From NCBI RefSeq assembly GCF_048771995.1, contig NC_133037.1, forward strand, positions 2,423,001 through 2,487,000: a DNA stretch of 64,000 bases, written 5' to 3'. This document shows positions 1-12,657 of the stretch, one piece after another; position 1 is the stretch's first letter; the number at the start of each line of letters is the position of its first letter. Under the pieces are notes generated by a model. That model was not told the origin of the DNA. It ran no database searches and worked only from the letters and a program-made list of their open reading frames with translations. Origin of the DNA: Taeniopygia guttata (taxonomy: Eukaryota; Chordata; Aves; Passeriformes; Estrildidae). The position numbers and the translations under genes were made by a program.

Positions 1-308
1 GCTGACAAATCCCCGTGTAGTTAGGGTAGTAATTAGCAAAAATACATGTAATTTAGTTACCTTTATTTACCCAACTGATTGGTGTGAGTGCTTCTAACAT
101 ACTTTGCTTTTTAATCTGCAGCCAATTAGATGGAAAACAACGTATAAACCACAGCTAAACATGAGAGAAAGGTTTTAAGTTCTTTTCCTTTCCAATCTCC
201 CATCTATCCTGTAGAATGTGTAAGAATTTGGGATTTTGCCCAGCTTTTTGAACTTATTTGTGCTAGATGCTTACAAACCTTTCTGAAATTCATTGTAAAG
301 GTGAAATT
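1..308. other. Unique AT-rich noncoding DNA
   Basis: No open frame, splice-site pair or repeat was recognised here. It is plain AT-rich sequence running up to the first CR1 fragment. Confidence 0.5.
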
Positions 309-487
309 ACAGAATCAGAGAATGATTTGGGGTGGAAGGGATGTTAAATCCCATCCAGTGCCACCCCTGCCATGGCAGGGACACCTCCCACTGTCCCAGG
401 CTGCTCCAGCCCCAATGTCCAGCCTGGCCTTGGGCACTGCCAGGGATCCAGGGGCAGCCACAACTAAAGCTGCTGCCACTGTGCAGT
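309..487 (-). mobile_element. CR1 LINE 3'-end fragment
   Basis: Read on the minus strand this is the 3' end of a CR1 retrotransposon, the dominant avian LINE. It shows the usual blocks in order: a tail ending in a short ATTCT-type repeat, the 'ccatggcaggg' segment near 371, the 'tgggcactgccagggatcc' segment near 431, and then loss of similarity after about 465. CR1 copies are usually 5'-truncated, and only the last 170 or so bases remain here. Short open frames on both strands come from CR1 sequence and are not genes. Confidence 0.9.
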
Positions 488-903
488 AACAAAAAACAAA
501 AAAACACCATTCTTGGGCCAGGCAACAGATCCAGGATGAAACCAGCTTCAAAATTAAGATGTGGACACCAATCCCTGAGACACCAGGGTGTGGATAAATA
601 CCAAATTTGGAATAACTCTCTTTGTTATGTGGGAATAGTCACAGGTCATGGGCTTTATACAGCATCACTTCAGGAATGAGTCATGTTTTCTTCCAGGTCA
701 CAAATTTTCAAGTTATTTATAACCCATGATTCTGAACTGGAGACTATCAAGGTAGCCAAACCCCTGGCCAGTGAAAGATTCCCAAATTTTAAAGCACCTT
801 GTTTCCTTACCATAGAATTATACATCATGTTTTTCTCCCTTTGTATTACAGCTCTGGGAATTTTATCAAAATAAGACAGAGCTAAATATGGTTATTTAGA
901 AAG
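488..903. other. Noncoding spacer
   Basis: Nothing was recognised. A 115-codon open frame spans 332-679, but it starts inside antisense CR1 and has no coding character. Confidence 0.4.
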
Positions 904-955
904 TCACAGAATATCCTGAGCTGGAAGTGATCATGGAGCCCAACTCCTGGCCCTG
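904..955 (-). mobile_element. Short old CR1 3'-tail fragment
   Basis: The order 'tcacagaat', then 'gagctggaagtgatcatggag', then 'cccaactcctggccctg' matches the antisense 3' tail of a CR1 subfamily. The copy is very short and diverged, so it is probably an older insertion. Confidence 0.6.
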
Positions 956-1600
956 TTTATTAATCTGCATTTCTTGAGGTAATGCCTTAAATTTAAAAGC
1001 TCTTAAACTCATATGGGGTTAGTTTTTTGGTGGGGTTTTTTTGTGTTTTTTTTTTTTTGTTTGTTTGTTTGTTTGTTTGTTTGGGTTTTTTTGGGTTTTT
1101 TTTGTCCTTCAGTGTTGAGCAGTAGAAAAGTGAGGTAGGAGCCATTGTGGGCCTGGAACAGGAGGTAAATCTGGATCCCAGTGGAAGATGCAGGTAGCTG
1201 AGAATGCACCCCCTGATGGCACTGAGTCAGCTCAGGGACCAAACCCTCTTTGTCCAGTCCTTTCTGCAGAGGAACTGGGATGTGATCTAAAATATGAATT
1301 ACAACAATATCTCTGACATGGAGCTCCAGCACTCACACCAGAGCATAACTCTGTGTTATGTCCATCCCATTTAACAGAGTTACTGAGTGTGTGTCAGGGG
1401 ATTCATCCTCCCAAAAAGTTGGGAGTGAGAAGGAGCCTCTCAAGATGGTGACCTTGCCATTTTTGGGGTGGCTGTGACCCAGACCTGTGAGCTCCTGTGA
1501 CCTGCACCAGCCCTTTCTGGGTGACTTTGTAGATTTTCAGTGGTTCTGCTGGTAAATCTGAGATCTGTGATCAGTCCCTACACATCCAACACAGCTGCAG
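956..1600. other. T/G-rich low-complexity tract and spacer
   Basis: Positions 1022-1104 are almost pure T and G, with runs of T, several TTTG repeats and two 'gggtttttt' steps. This is a low-complexity tract, not a telomeric array, because there is no regular TTAGGG. The antisense open frame here begins in unique sequence and ends in a lysine/threonine-rich low-complexity tail. The remainder is unrecognised. Confidence 0.6.
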
Positions 1601-2260
1601 GTCCCACTGGATATTTAGACAGACAAAATATTTTGTCACAACACTTATTAAGGATAATCCTGATCTTTCTTTTGCTCATTACATGGAGTGGCCGAGCCAT
1701 AATAATGATTTTAGGCTCAGAAACATAATTTATAAAACCTTTTGTGAAGCTTGCAGAGTGCTGTAGGGTAACTGCATGATCAGCATCATATAAATGTTGG
1801 TCATTAAGCAAAAGAATCATAATAATGATCAGCAGTAAAATAACAATTAGCTGTTCCCTGGCTGCCTGGATGCTGTGGTACCTGCACACCACTCATCCTC
1901 AATAAACTGGGGATGGGACAGTGGCTGAGGCTTTGTCTGAGCACCACAACTGATCAATAATGGGAGCAATGCATTGACTCCAGCAGGTAATTTGTGTTCA
2001 TCGGGCAGTGCTGCTGCATCTGAGCAGCAAACAGAGAAAAGTGGCAGCACATCAATTCCTGCTGCTGGCTGGGGCCAATTACTGGAATTAAAATAACCCC
2101 TTTCAGACTGCAGCAAGATGAGCTGTTGACCCTGCTGGCCTAATGCAGTTACTATTATACTTATTATTATCACCAGTGCCTTTCCTGCCTGAGCTGGTGA
2201 GTCTCTGTCATTGAAGGCATGAGCTCTTGTGTTTATTATTGGTGCTGCAGCCACATTCCA
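1600..2260. promoter_or_regulatory. Candidate conserved noncoding element (motif-based guess)
   Basis: The stretch has closely spaced homeodomain-type TAAT/ATTA cores: 'ataataatgatttta' near 1700, 'aatcataataatgatcagc' near 1815 and 'acaattagctg' near 1843. No CR1 or LTR similarity was seen. A 135-codon antisense open frame (1847-2254) looks like chance. The regulatory call is an inference from motif density only; a whole-genome bird alignment would decide it. Confidence 0.2.
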
Positions 2261-5200
2261 GGGATTTGAGAAGTGCCAGGAACTCTTTGTTAACAGAGCT
2301 GGAGGATGTTAGTGCACAAAACAAAGATAGCAGCTCAAGATTCAGTGGATGGAGGAGGAAGGCCACTCTAAGGCTGCACTCACTGGGCAACTTCAGTGAG
2401 TCCAGCAAGTACAAACACCTGAATAATCTCTGTGTTATCTGAGGCTTAATTAATCTCTTTTGGTACATACAATTTTCCTCAGTTCGTAACACTTTCTCTT
2501 CCTGCTCCATGCCTGATGATGTGCATGTGGCTGCTGAAATTTAGCACAAACCATTTGAAACCCTGCAGAATCAATGTTGATCCATGTTCCATCCATGGAG
2601 AAATCCACGTTAATGAGGCCCTTCAATAAATAGAACAGGTTTTATTCCCTTAACTCTGTCTGGCCTCTGTTTTTAGGTAGCCCAAAAGGCATCACCAGGA
2701 GCCAGGCTCTGCCTGTGACCTGAGGCAGCTCTGGGCAATGAGTGAGTACAAGTGCCAGAGGGGCTGGGAGCACCAGCAGGGGCTGCAAACTCTTCCCCAA
2801 AGGGAGCTGCAGCATGGCCCAGTCCTGTAGGAGGAATAAATCCACTGTGCAAAGCACCCAGCTGTAGGGAACAGCAGCTCCTGTGCCATTAGGCTAGAAT
2901 GGAATGTCTGCCTTGCTCTTGGGGGATTGGAAGTGGAAAAGTGGAATGTCAACGAATGAAATGTTGGGCTTTTTTTTTTTTTTTTTTTTTTTTTTTCCTG
3001 TAAGAATGTTTTTCTGCAGAGATGTTTTCCCAGCAGGAGTGTAAAAGCCTTTTAGGAAAAAAAAAATCATAGCAAATAATATATTTTTTTTCCTGACTCT
3101 CATAATTCATGCTGTTTCCAACCTCTTAAAAAAATTGCATTTACTTGAAAATGGGAGTTGTAATTAATTCTAGCACAGAGTTAGCAATGTGATTTGTAAA
3201 AGAGGGTCATGCACTTCTAGCAAATTTATCCTGGAGTATTATTTCTTGAGCCAGATTCCCTGAGAAGATGAAATGGAGCTGTTGGGGCTACAGAAATGTA
3301 AATCCACCCTGGGTGAGGGCTGGCACTGCAGCCTGAGATGTCGTGGTTACGTGGGGTGTTTGACAGAACAGCTACTGAGGAAAATACAGAAGATGAACTA
3401 TGCAGAACAAGAAGATGAGATTAAGAGTACAAGGTCAAATTTCATGAAATAACTCAAGTCAGGCATAATAAAAAGGAAAGACAGAGAGCATAAAATGCTT
3501 TGGAGGGACAGGATGTTGGAGAGGACTGGATGTGTGCTAAGCAGAAACCCAATAAACCCAATTACTCTGCTTATTACTGCCTCACTACTGCTACAGAGGC
3601 AGCTCAGTGCCTCATTAGTCATTCTTTGCAGAATTATCATCTATCATGGCCTCATCTTTTCCTTTCTCCCTTGGGAATGCAAAAAGGAAAACAAATCCAT
3701 AAGCTGTCCCCTCCCTGTGTCCCCCAACGAGCTGTAGAAAAGCTTCCTCATCCTTCAGAAGAACAATCAATATTAAGCATCTTTTACTTTGCCAGCGATT
3801 GATTCTGTCTCATTTCCCATTACTCATAAAAAAAGGGGACATTTGGGCTCAATTTTATTTGTATTTAAGAGATGACAGAGACCCAGGTAGCTGAAAAATT
3901 CATGGAAACTTCCCTGGTGTGTCTTGTAGAGCTTTGGCAGTAACCTCGAGGGACAGGACTGCCCCAAGAATGAAAACTCCTCTCCCAGGTCATCCTCTAC
4001 AGCCCATGAACACAAAAAAATATGGCAAGACCTTAAAACTCTTAGGAAAATGCTCCTTTTACAGAATGTTTCAGTGATTTTACTTGTAGAACTTGCAGGT
4101 TGAAATCTTAGATGGTTTTAAAAGTATTGCTTAAAAAAAAACTGTTTTGGTTAAAAATATGTAAGAAGTCTTGTCTTTTTATTCAGAATTTTTATTTTAA
4201 TCAATACTGAAGTATCACTTGAAGCAGATCTAAGCTGAATACTAAAATTAATGGGATTTTCAGGTGGTTGTTGTGTCAGTATCACCCCACAAACACAGGC
4301 TAAAGAAAGTCCCTGGATTCTAATTAATCTGATTTTGAAATTCCCACCCACTGGGAAGGCCAGGACCACAGAGCTGAACAGACCACCTGTGTGCAGCTCC
4401 TGGATAATTCCAGGAGTTTGACAAAGGATGTTTAGTTCAGAACATGCCCAGAGTCAGCAGAATCCACCTCAACATTGTTGAGTAATGTCAAAACCTTTAG
4501 TAAGTGCTGACAAATGCCACCATAATTTGTCACAGGAACAAGAGAACTAAACAATATCAAAATTCCCTGTAGAGGCAAGAAAAAAAATGCTGTAAATTCT
4601 AAGGAGAAAACTGTACCTTGCTATTGAAAGGAAGACAAAGAGCTTTGAGACTAACTCTGCTTTTCCATCTTGAGAGGAAATTCTCTTTTCATCTTCGAGC
4701 AGCAATAATAAAGATAATAAAGCAGGATAAGCAGCCAGCTTTTATTGAACTGCTTCAGAACAAGTCCTTAACAACATGTTTCCTTCTATCCTGTGATTTC
4801 TTCTGACTCCAATAAAGTGAAATCAGAGAGTCTGGAATGTTGTGCTGGGGCTGTTCAATTAGTTCCACAGTGTCCGTGTGAGTTAATGCCATTTGAGGGA
4901 AGCAGCACTTGAGCGCTCGCAGAAGATTTGTGTTCAGTTCTGTTAATTCAGACACATCCTAGCAGATGTCTGATTAGACTAATTTGAAATTAAATGGCGA
5001 GGAAGGAAAAAAAAAGAAAAAAAGTTTGCATTCATTGAAAATGATTGAACAAAAGATGAAAACTGTGTGTCTCTTTGTTTGCTGAGCATGGAGTGTGTGT
5101 GGAATTGCTGAGCTCGGCTTCCTCCCATCCCCTGCTCTCCACTCAGCAGAACCCACCCAGACACCAGGCTGCACATTCCCATTGCAGAGATTTATTTTAA

Positions 5201-5640
5201 ATAAGCAAACACTCCCAGTTAAACAAACATTTGGTGAACGCAGCACTCTGGGATAATCAGAGGAATTGAAAATAAGGAGGCAAAGATACTTTGCTCATCC
5301 TCCACAGGCTGGAATTCCAGCTGCCATCACGGGCTTGGGTTCTTTAGCAACATCAGAAGTCCTGGGTCAGGACTTGCATGTGTTTTGAAGGAAATCAGGA
5401 TCTGTATTTCCTGATGTTGTATCTAATCCTTTTCTGGAAGATGTTTCCACGAGTTGGAATTGTTTGGGCATTACTTGGGGTTTTATTCTTCTTTGGGGTT
5501 GAACAGGGCTGGGTTTGGACAAGGTCTGTCCTACAGAGAGTGTGAGAATGAGGTGTGGAAGATGCTTGGAGTGCTTCTCTCTAGATTTGCCTCTTCAAAG
5601 ATGAAGGAAAAGCACAGAAGTAACATTCTAATCAGGGTAG
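2261..5640. other. Unique AT-rich noncoding DNA
   Basis: There is a pure T run of 27 bases at 2970-2996 and short A/T runs elsewhere. No transposon end, splice-bounded frame or RNA gene was recognised, and every open frame is under 105 codons. Confidence 0.4.
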
Positions 5641-5665
5641 ATATTCTGATAATTTAAAAATACCT

Positions 5666-5765
5666 CAGAGTTGGGTTGTATGATGATGATGATGATGATG
5701 ATGATGGTAATGATACCTTAGAGTTGAAGTTGGGTTGGATGATGATGAGTGTTATTATTATTATT
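5666..5765. repeat. (GAT)n microsatellite with local duplication
   Basis: Nine GAT units at about 5681-5707 are followed by a second copy of the flanking phrase ('tacctcagagttgggttg' versus 'taccttagagttgaagttgg'), a shorter (GAT)n and an ATT run. The microsatellite and its flank were apparently duplicated together. Confidence 0.85.
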
Positions 5766-8700
5766 TCTTTAAAGGAATTCATGTATATATTAAAAAAATG
5801 AGCATTTTCAAAAGTTCCTAAGTAATTTATTAAATTAATTGCATCATTAAGCACTAAGTTCAGGAGTTGGTTTTAGGAGGATTATTCTCACTGGAAGTCA
5901 AATACTGCTGGTACTGGGTGATGTGGCGAGGGGTGAACGGTGAAATTCTTTGTGGCAAAGCCCAGATCATTGATGTGGCACTTGAGCAGCAATTGGTGTG
6001 AGAAGAATTGGGGCTGGAGAAATGCCACCAGCTTTTCTGTGTGTGTCAGGAGGAGTGGTTTGGATTCCCCAGCAGTTTCCTTGACTGCTCATTTTCCCAC
6101 CTCAGCTCTCTGACCCCCTCATGCCCTGGGAACAGGGTTAGGATGGGTACAAAGGTGTTCCCCTGCTTGAGCGAGATCCAAAAATGCATTTTCAGGGGGA
6201 GCCAAGGTGACCAGAGTCCCCAGACTGAAACTGAGGAATGTGACAGGATTTCTGATTACAGGGATCATAGTTCTGGCTTTACACAGTTCCTTAGGCACTG
6301 GGGAATTTTGGTCTCTTGAAACCCTGATTTTGCATATCTTGGTGTTTGCAGAAAGGCAGGTGCACAGGAAACTAAGGGGATCATTACTCCCCACCAGATT
6401 TCCAGCTCCTTTGGTACAGGACTGGAATTCTGATCATTTTTAGCCTAATTTTACAATTTTTCTGCTTAATCCTGCCAAAGGATGGAAATGCTCACACAGC
6501 CGACCTCCTCTACCATGTGAGATAGAGAGGAGGTGCTGTCCCATTTTAATGTTTGGACACATTTGATTTTTTAAAAATACTTTTGAAGGAAAATATCTGA
6601 TATTTTTCCAAGCACCCATATTGCAGCTTGAAAATCCTTCTATTTTTAATCTGGTGTCTGTCAAGGGCGGACTCAACAATGTTTTCATGACAGCCCATAT
6701 GCTTCCAATGTACTTCCTGCAGCTAAAACTTTGGAAATTCCCTGTCAACAGGCCCAAATCCATTGGAGTTTTACTGAACAGACAAAAGTTTGGAGTTTTC
6801 TAATCTGCTTTCCCATAGTTACCTCTGGAAGTTTCTTGGAGCAGAATTAAATGGCTGCTCCATGCTCTCAGTATATTGCAGGGAATATTAAAGATCTACC
6901 TGCAGTACCTAAGGCTACAAACATAATGTATGCAATTAAACCCTAGATAATAACTTTTTGAACTTGCCTTTAATATCCAATGAGTTTCAAATTAAAATGG
7001 AATTTTAGCCAATACAGCCTAATTTAATATATTAAAAAGTTCTACTATTTATTTTTTTTTTTTACTGTAGCAGATGCACATCTCAGCTCTTGTTTTATAC
7101 AAAAGGTGCTGTGATTCTGTGAGAAAGGTGTTTTTAGGAAAAGCAGATGTTTCCTTTGAATGCTTCATGGGCTGCTGGAGGAATTAGGGATGACCCAGCA
7201 GCTCCAGTTCTTGTGTTAGCAGTTTCCTGTGAGGATGCAGAGAGGTGAACTGTTCTTTGCATTTTCCCTCCTTTGCTACCTGTTTTATCCAAAAAAAAAA
7301 AAAAAAAAGGGATTCAGAGTGCTTATTCCCAGCTCTGATTGTGAGCTGGTGTCATTCTGCATGAGGGTTTTGAGGAAAAATGGGAATGTTGTCATCAGAA
7401 GCACAAATCAAGGAGAGGGAGACTTGGAGAGGTGGAGCTCTATTTGGAGGCAACTTCCAAGAGATGCGGAGGGGCAGGATTTGTATTTTAAATAGGTTCA
7501 TTTAATTCAGGTTAATTCAGGTTAATTCTGGGCTGTGATTCTCAGGGCTGAGCTGCATCTCCTGATCCAGGAGTTGGAGCAGGCTCCTGGTTTCCCATTG
7601 TGCCAGCTCTAATGGCAGGGTTTAACAGGGGGAGCACTTTTTCCCTGTAGGAGGATAATGAGACAGCCAAAATCCACGAATCCACATGTTCCTTCATCCA
7701 GCAGAGCAGATCCTGCTCCAGGTGTATTTTAGCAGGTAACCTTGGTTAATTTTAGCAGGTAACCCAGATGGCATTTTCTTGGGGAGACAGAATTCATGGA
7801 TCAACTCTGCAAACTCCTCACCCTCTTCCATCAGGTTTTGGAGGAGAGGAGCTGCTGGGTTAGGAACAGCTGGCACAGGCTGGATTTGGGGAAGATGGGA
7901 GTGATGATGCTGAGGGAGGAAAAATGCTTTGGGCACTCAGCCAAGCAGCAGAGCCCAGACTCTGTTCCTCGAGTGCTCGGAGGGATTCTGGAGAATTAGG
8001 TGGCACCAGGTTGGATAAATGCCCTCCAGGAAAGTTTTACCTCATCTTTCAGGTGGGATCTCTGCACAACCACCCACAAATTCATCATCTTCAGCCTTCA
8101 CCCAGCGCTTTGGGATCACCAGGTATGATTTGCTCCTGGTTTCTGCAGCCCCAGCTCCACACACAGGTACCCGAGGAGAACTGAGCTTTTCAATCAGGCT
8201 TTCCATGAAGCTCTGGGGTAATTCTGTGTGACACAGTTTGGAAATCCCTCCCTGGGCACACTGGAGCAACAGCAGAGTAATAAACTGGACAGGAAACATA
8301 AAGAGTGAAATAGAGTTGGTGAGGAAACAAGAGCACTGCTCCACTCTGTCCTGGGAGAATCTGTATTTATGTCTTTGAGGGCTCCTGCTAAGCCAGGAAT
8401 GGGATTTTAAGTTTGAATGGCTAAATGCAAATAGGGGGTAGATGTTCCTCCAGCTGCTTTCCTTCTGCTCCCCTCTCCTGTAAAAACAAGGCATCAAAGC
8501 TGAAATGATCCCCCAGGCCCCCAGGTTTTAATGCTGTAGGACAACTGGTGCCTAGAGAAGACAGATCTGTATGGCAGCAATAGTAATGATTTTTAATTTG
8601 CATTTCAGTACTCAGGTTATTGCATATATAAAACTTCAATTATAACTTTAAAAGGCTGTTTGGATGTGATCCAGTGCATGGTGCAGAAGAGGGAACAGCC

Positions 8701-11180
8701 CTTGCCCCAAACCTGCTCATGCTGCAGGTGCTGCTTTCCCTCCGGAGCCAGCAGGAGGCAAATCTTGGTGTTTCTGGGATTTTGGGATCAGATGTTGATA
8801 TCTTGTATGTTTTACAGAAGAAGGAAATGTTGTTACCCAAAGGAGGAGGAGGAGATTTCCACTTTACAGTTAAATGCAGGATATGCCTTTCCAAGGTGGC
8901 CTCAGCAGAGATAAAGTGGTTTTTCTCTTCTTTATTCCCCAATGTCATTTGTTACCACGTGCTCTAGTTTTGATATTATAAATACCTCTATCTCCCCTTT
9001 CCCTTTGCTGGGATTGGATTCTAATTTGAGATAAGTGGATAACAGTGAGACCTTCTTCTTCTTAAAGGCTTAGTGAATCCATACGTGGGTATCTCAGCTT
9101 TCCAGCACATCCTCCAGCATATCTGATGGACAGCAGAGTGTGCAAAGCTATTTTCCAGAAAAACAGGGAGCAAGAAAAAAACATCTCCCAGGGGTGGTTG
9201 TGGCACTGAACACCGATATTCACTAAAACAACGCTGTTTGCAATTGAAATATTTTTATTAAATGGAGGAACATCACAAGGTTTATGGGGTTTTGAAAGCT
9301 AAAATGTTTTGTCAAAAGGCTTTTTATTTTGTATCCATTCTGCCACGTGTGTCTCAGATTTCACAGATTTTATGCAGCGGTAAAATCATAATAAAATGCC
9401 ATTGTGAGTTCCCACATTGTTGCAAACACCACCCCAAATAAATAACTCATGGGGTAATTAATATAATTAGGATTTTTCGTAAGGCAAAGCAAGACTAAAG
9501 CTTGATGCTAAAGAAGGTAAAGAATTTTTTATTTAGGCTAGAACTTCAAATGTTAAACTCCCAAAATTCAGGAAAATAAACTACTAAAATTTAAGAATAT
9601 TTTTAAAAAATAAGGAGAAGGGATTAAGATGGTAATTTCATTTTTATGTTTGATTAGCAGGAAGACCTGGAGGGATTTATATCCTGATTAAAACTCATTT
9701 TGTGAATCGCCCATCAGAAGTTCATGGAGTTGTTTTTATTATTATCATCACTAAACTTTGACTGTCCTTCAGAACCTGAGGCAGGATTGAGATGGGATTT
9801 TCCTCCTTTTATATAGAATATGGCATTTTATTTGTTACTTAAAAATCATATGAAGCAGAGCTGAGATGAGCAAAAAATCATGGCCAGATGCAAGTTGCAC
9901 TTAAAATTTAATATTTGAATTGTATCTACTACATCCATTACATTCCTGAGTTCATCTCTTTGAACAGAGGGTATAAAATACCTTATTTTTGTGCTAAAAG
10001 TAATTATTGGCTTGAAATTTCAGCATAACTATCCAATACACACTTTATGTTGTGTAATTAATGCTACAAAGAAGCAGGGCGGAGTTGTGCTAAGTAGAAG
10101 TGAGCTTAAAACACATATTCATTAAGAAAAAATAATTCCAGACTATTCCATTATGTAACTGGAACCAAAAAATAAGCTATTTCTTATTTTTTCAATTTTT
10201 ATACTGGGCTAATTCATGGAGAAATTTATTAATTGAACATTATTATGAAAGAAAGGAAAGGCTGAAAATACTGGGATTCAGATCACTGAAACACAGTGGC
10301 CTATTTTTAAAATATCTTTTAAAAAGAATTTCTGGTTAATAATGGCATATTCCCCTCTCAGAAGCTGTTTGTGTACTCCAAGTCTGTGACACACAAATGG
10401 AGGTTGATGTGTCAATATGATTCATTAATAAAAATTATCTTGTCTGTGGGTACAAATTGAGGCTTTTTGCAGGCATCTCTAAACAACCCCCATCTGCCCA
10501 AATGGCTGCAAATGTGGCAGTGAACAGATCCTAAACCTTCACCACCCAAATCACAGGCTGGAAAATTCCACATTTTCACATTTAATGGACTTGTAGCAGA
10601 TGGGAAACTTTTCTAAGTTGTGCTGTTCAAGACATCCCTGTGGAATGCACTTTTTCTGGATATTTTTTTCCTACAGATAAATGGCAAAACTGGCTTTTGA
10701 GAAGCCCAACTCAGCAACAGTTCTGTTTATCGATATAACAGCAAGCCTGAAAGTGAGCACAATTGGAGTTCTCACAGATGTTTTTCCTGAAGGGCAATAA
10801 TAATAATGGTAGACTTTGAGCAGCTTCCATACCTGGGAGCTTCAAACATCCTTCCAGAAAATCTCCTCAGCCGTGCCACAAGTACTGTGGCACCTCTGCC
10901 AAAAGATAAGTATAAAAAGAAAAGACAGGAACACAAAGCAGCGACTTTTTGAGTGAATTCTGGGGCAAATTCAACATTTGAAGCTTATTCCATCCCCTGC
11001 CCAACTGGCTCCCTAACCTTTGGTTTGTGTAGGGGCTGTGCTGATGGAAAACAGAGAATCTGGTATTTTGTTTTACCTTTTCCCAGTCTTTTTTTCCCAG
11101 TGCTTCCCAGATTACCACCCTCTGCTCTGCTTAATTAAAACCAGGTGAGGTTTTTTTGAGGATGAGTGAGATAAGATTTT
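5766..11180. other. Long unique AT-rich noncoding stretch
   Basis: No repeat family was recognised. It holds simple runs (poly(T) near 7052, poly(A) at 7291-7308). The longest open frame is 151 codons antisense (8042-8497), without splice signals or recognisable domains. From 9240 to 10850 the DNA is especially AT-rich with no long frame at all. Confidence 0.4.
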
Positions 11181-11205
11181 GTTCCTTGGTTCCTCTGCAG
11201 ATCAC

Positions 11206-11332
11206 ATCTGGCCTCATATTTGGAGCAGCGTGGTGCTTGAGTTACTGAAATTATTTTTGCAAATAGTTTTGCTCACCTGTGTGTTTGGGGAGGGGATTTC
11301 TGGTTGTTTGTTTGTATTTTAGGTGTTTAAAC
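11206..11332. repeat. Dispersed repeat, copy 1, left part
   Basis: This matches 15431-15560 in the same orientation. Shared phrases include 'tttttgcaaata', 'ttttgctca', 'gtgtttggggagg' and 'aggtgtttaaac'. The repeat is interrupted here by the LTR at 11333-11856 and resumes at 11857-11885 ('catctgtgggcaatgaccacaac'). The family is not identified; both copies are moderately diverged. Confidence 0.7.
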
Positions 11333-11856
11333 TGATGCCTCAGGTTTGAGCTTTTATATTTTTCACATTCTGTGCTGCTTTAGTGTGTGGGTCTGGAATT
11401 TCTATCAAGGGATGCTGAGCTCTCTGCACAGAGCAGGGAGACAAAACAATTCCTGCTCCAGCTGGGCACCAAGGACAAATGATCCAAATCTCAGCCCAGG
11501 AGCACAAACACCGTGGGCTGGAGAGAGAAAAACAAGCAGGGTGGGACTGCCTGGGCTAAAGCTGGAATGGGACAATGAACTCCAAGGTGCCAATGGAGCA
11601 GAACTGATCCCAGGGAGAGCCCCCGGGAGCGCTCGTGCATTTTGGGGCCATTTTGGGTCATCTTGGGTTCATTTTGGGACCATTTTGGTTCATCTTGGGT
11701 TCATTTTGGGACCATTTTGGTTCATCTTGAGTGCAGCCCTGGCTGGGCTCTGGTGCTGCCCAAGGTGGATCCATGGAGGAGATCCTTTAATAAATCCCTG
11801 CTTTATTCTGTAGCTCTGCACAGCCTCTGTCCTAGGACAGCCTTTACGAGGCACCA
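11333..11856 (+). mobile_element. Solo LTR of an endogenous retrovirus (524 bp)
   Basis: The element starts with TGATGCCTC and ends with GAGGCACCA, which form an imperfect terminal inverted repeat. It is flanked by a 4-bp direct repeat AAAC (11329-11332 and 11857-11860), pointing to an ERV1-like integrase. A poly(A) signal AATAAA lies at 11789-11794, followed by a T/C-rich 3' end, so transcription would run along the plus strand. A three-copy 32-bp tandem repeat lies in its middle. There are no internal viral genes, so it is a solo LTR left by recombination. The 155- and 142-codon frames inside are not genes. Confidence 0.8.
11640..11726 (+). repeat. 32-bp tandem repeat inside the LTR
   Basis: About 2.7 copies of a 32-bp unit built from 'ttcattttgggacca' and 'ggttcatcttggg'. 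The copies are nearly identical. It is an internal expansion within the U3 part of the LTR. Confidence 0.85.
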
Positions 11857-12523
11857 AAACCATCTGTGGGCAATGACCACAACTTCCCAAAGGATGCTCC
11901 TTCTCCAAGCAACCACAACAGAAAACAAACAGCTCCCAGAGAGCCCTGAAGGTGCAGGAGGTGGGCACGAGGCATTTGGCACTTGGAATAATTCCTTCCA
12001 TTTGCTGGAAAGGAGCAAGACAGCAATATCCAGTTTTTTTCTAGATTATCACTGCTGCAGTAATTTCTGAGGCAATTCAATTCCTAATAAATTTCACAGA
12101 GCTGAGCACTTTGGGGCTGCAGTGGCTGTTGTCACCCAGCCCCAGGCTGAGCCACTGTGCTCTTCATTCTTCCAAAAGTGAGGGCTCTGGCACAGGAGTT
12201 GTTTTTGCTGGAATTAGACAAATGCAGGTGGCAAGAAGAGTTAATTATGTAACAGTGGGAATGCGAGAGCTCCTAAAGGATTTGAGCATTTTCCAGTGAT
12301 CCTAATCTGCTGGGGAGCAAGTAGCACCTGTGAGGGAACATTTCACAGGAAAATGAGACTTTGGAGATGTATGTGGCCTTGTCCCAGAATTCTTTTTTTT
12401 ATTTTTGTGCTGAATTTGAGCATAAAAAGGGGGAGAAAAGAGCTGGACAAGGACTACAAAAAGTGATAGCACAGAGAAAAGCATAGAAGCCTTTATGTTT
12501 ACAGGAAAATAATCTAAAATACA
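11857..12523. other. Repeat right flank and unrecognised spacer
   Basis: The first ~30 bases complete the dispersed repeat split by the LTR. The rest holds no recognisable gene or repeat. A 142-codon plus-strand frame ends here but begins in the LTR. Confidence 0.4.
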
Positions 12524-12657
12524 TCCCTGGGGGTGTCCAAGGCCAGGTTGGACAGGGCTGGAGCAACCTGGGACAGTGGAAGGTGTCCTTGCCCATGGCA
12601 GGGGTGGCACTGGATGGAATTTAAGGTCCCTTCCAACCCAAACCATTCTGGGATTCA
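12524..12657 (+). mobile_element. CR1 LINE 3'-end fragment
   Basis: The sense CR1 tail reads 'tgtccaaggccaggttgg', 'aaggtgtccttgcccatgg' and 'cccttccaacccaaaccatt', ending in 'ctgggattc'. It is 5'-truncated with about 134 bp left. Confidence 0.92.

Noticed and set aside
1075..1104. Interstitial telomere repeat ('gggttttttt' words)
   Set aside because: There is no TTAGGG periodicity; it is only T/G low complexity.
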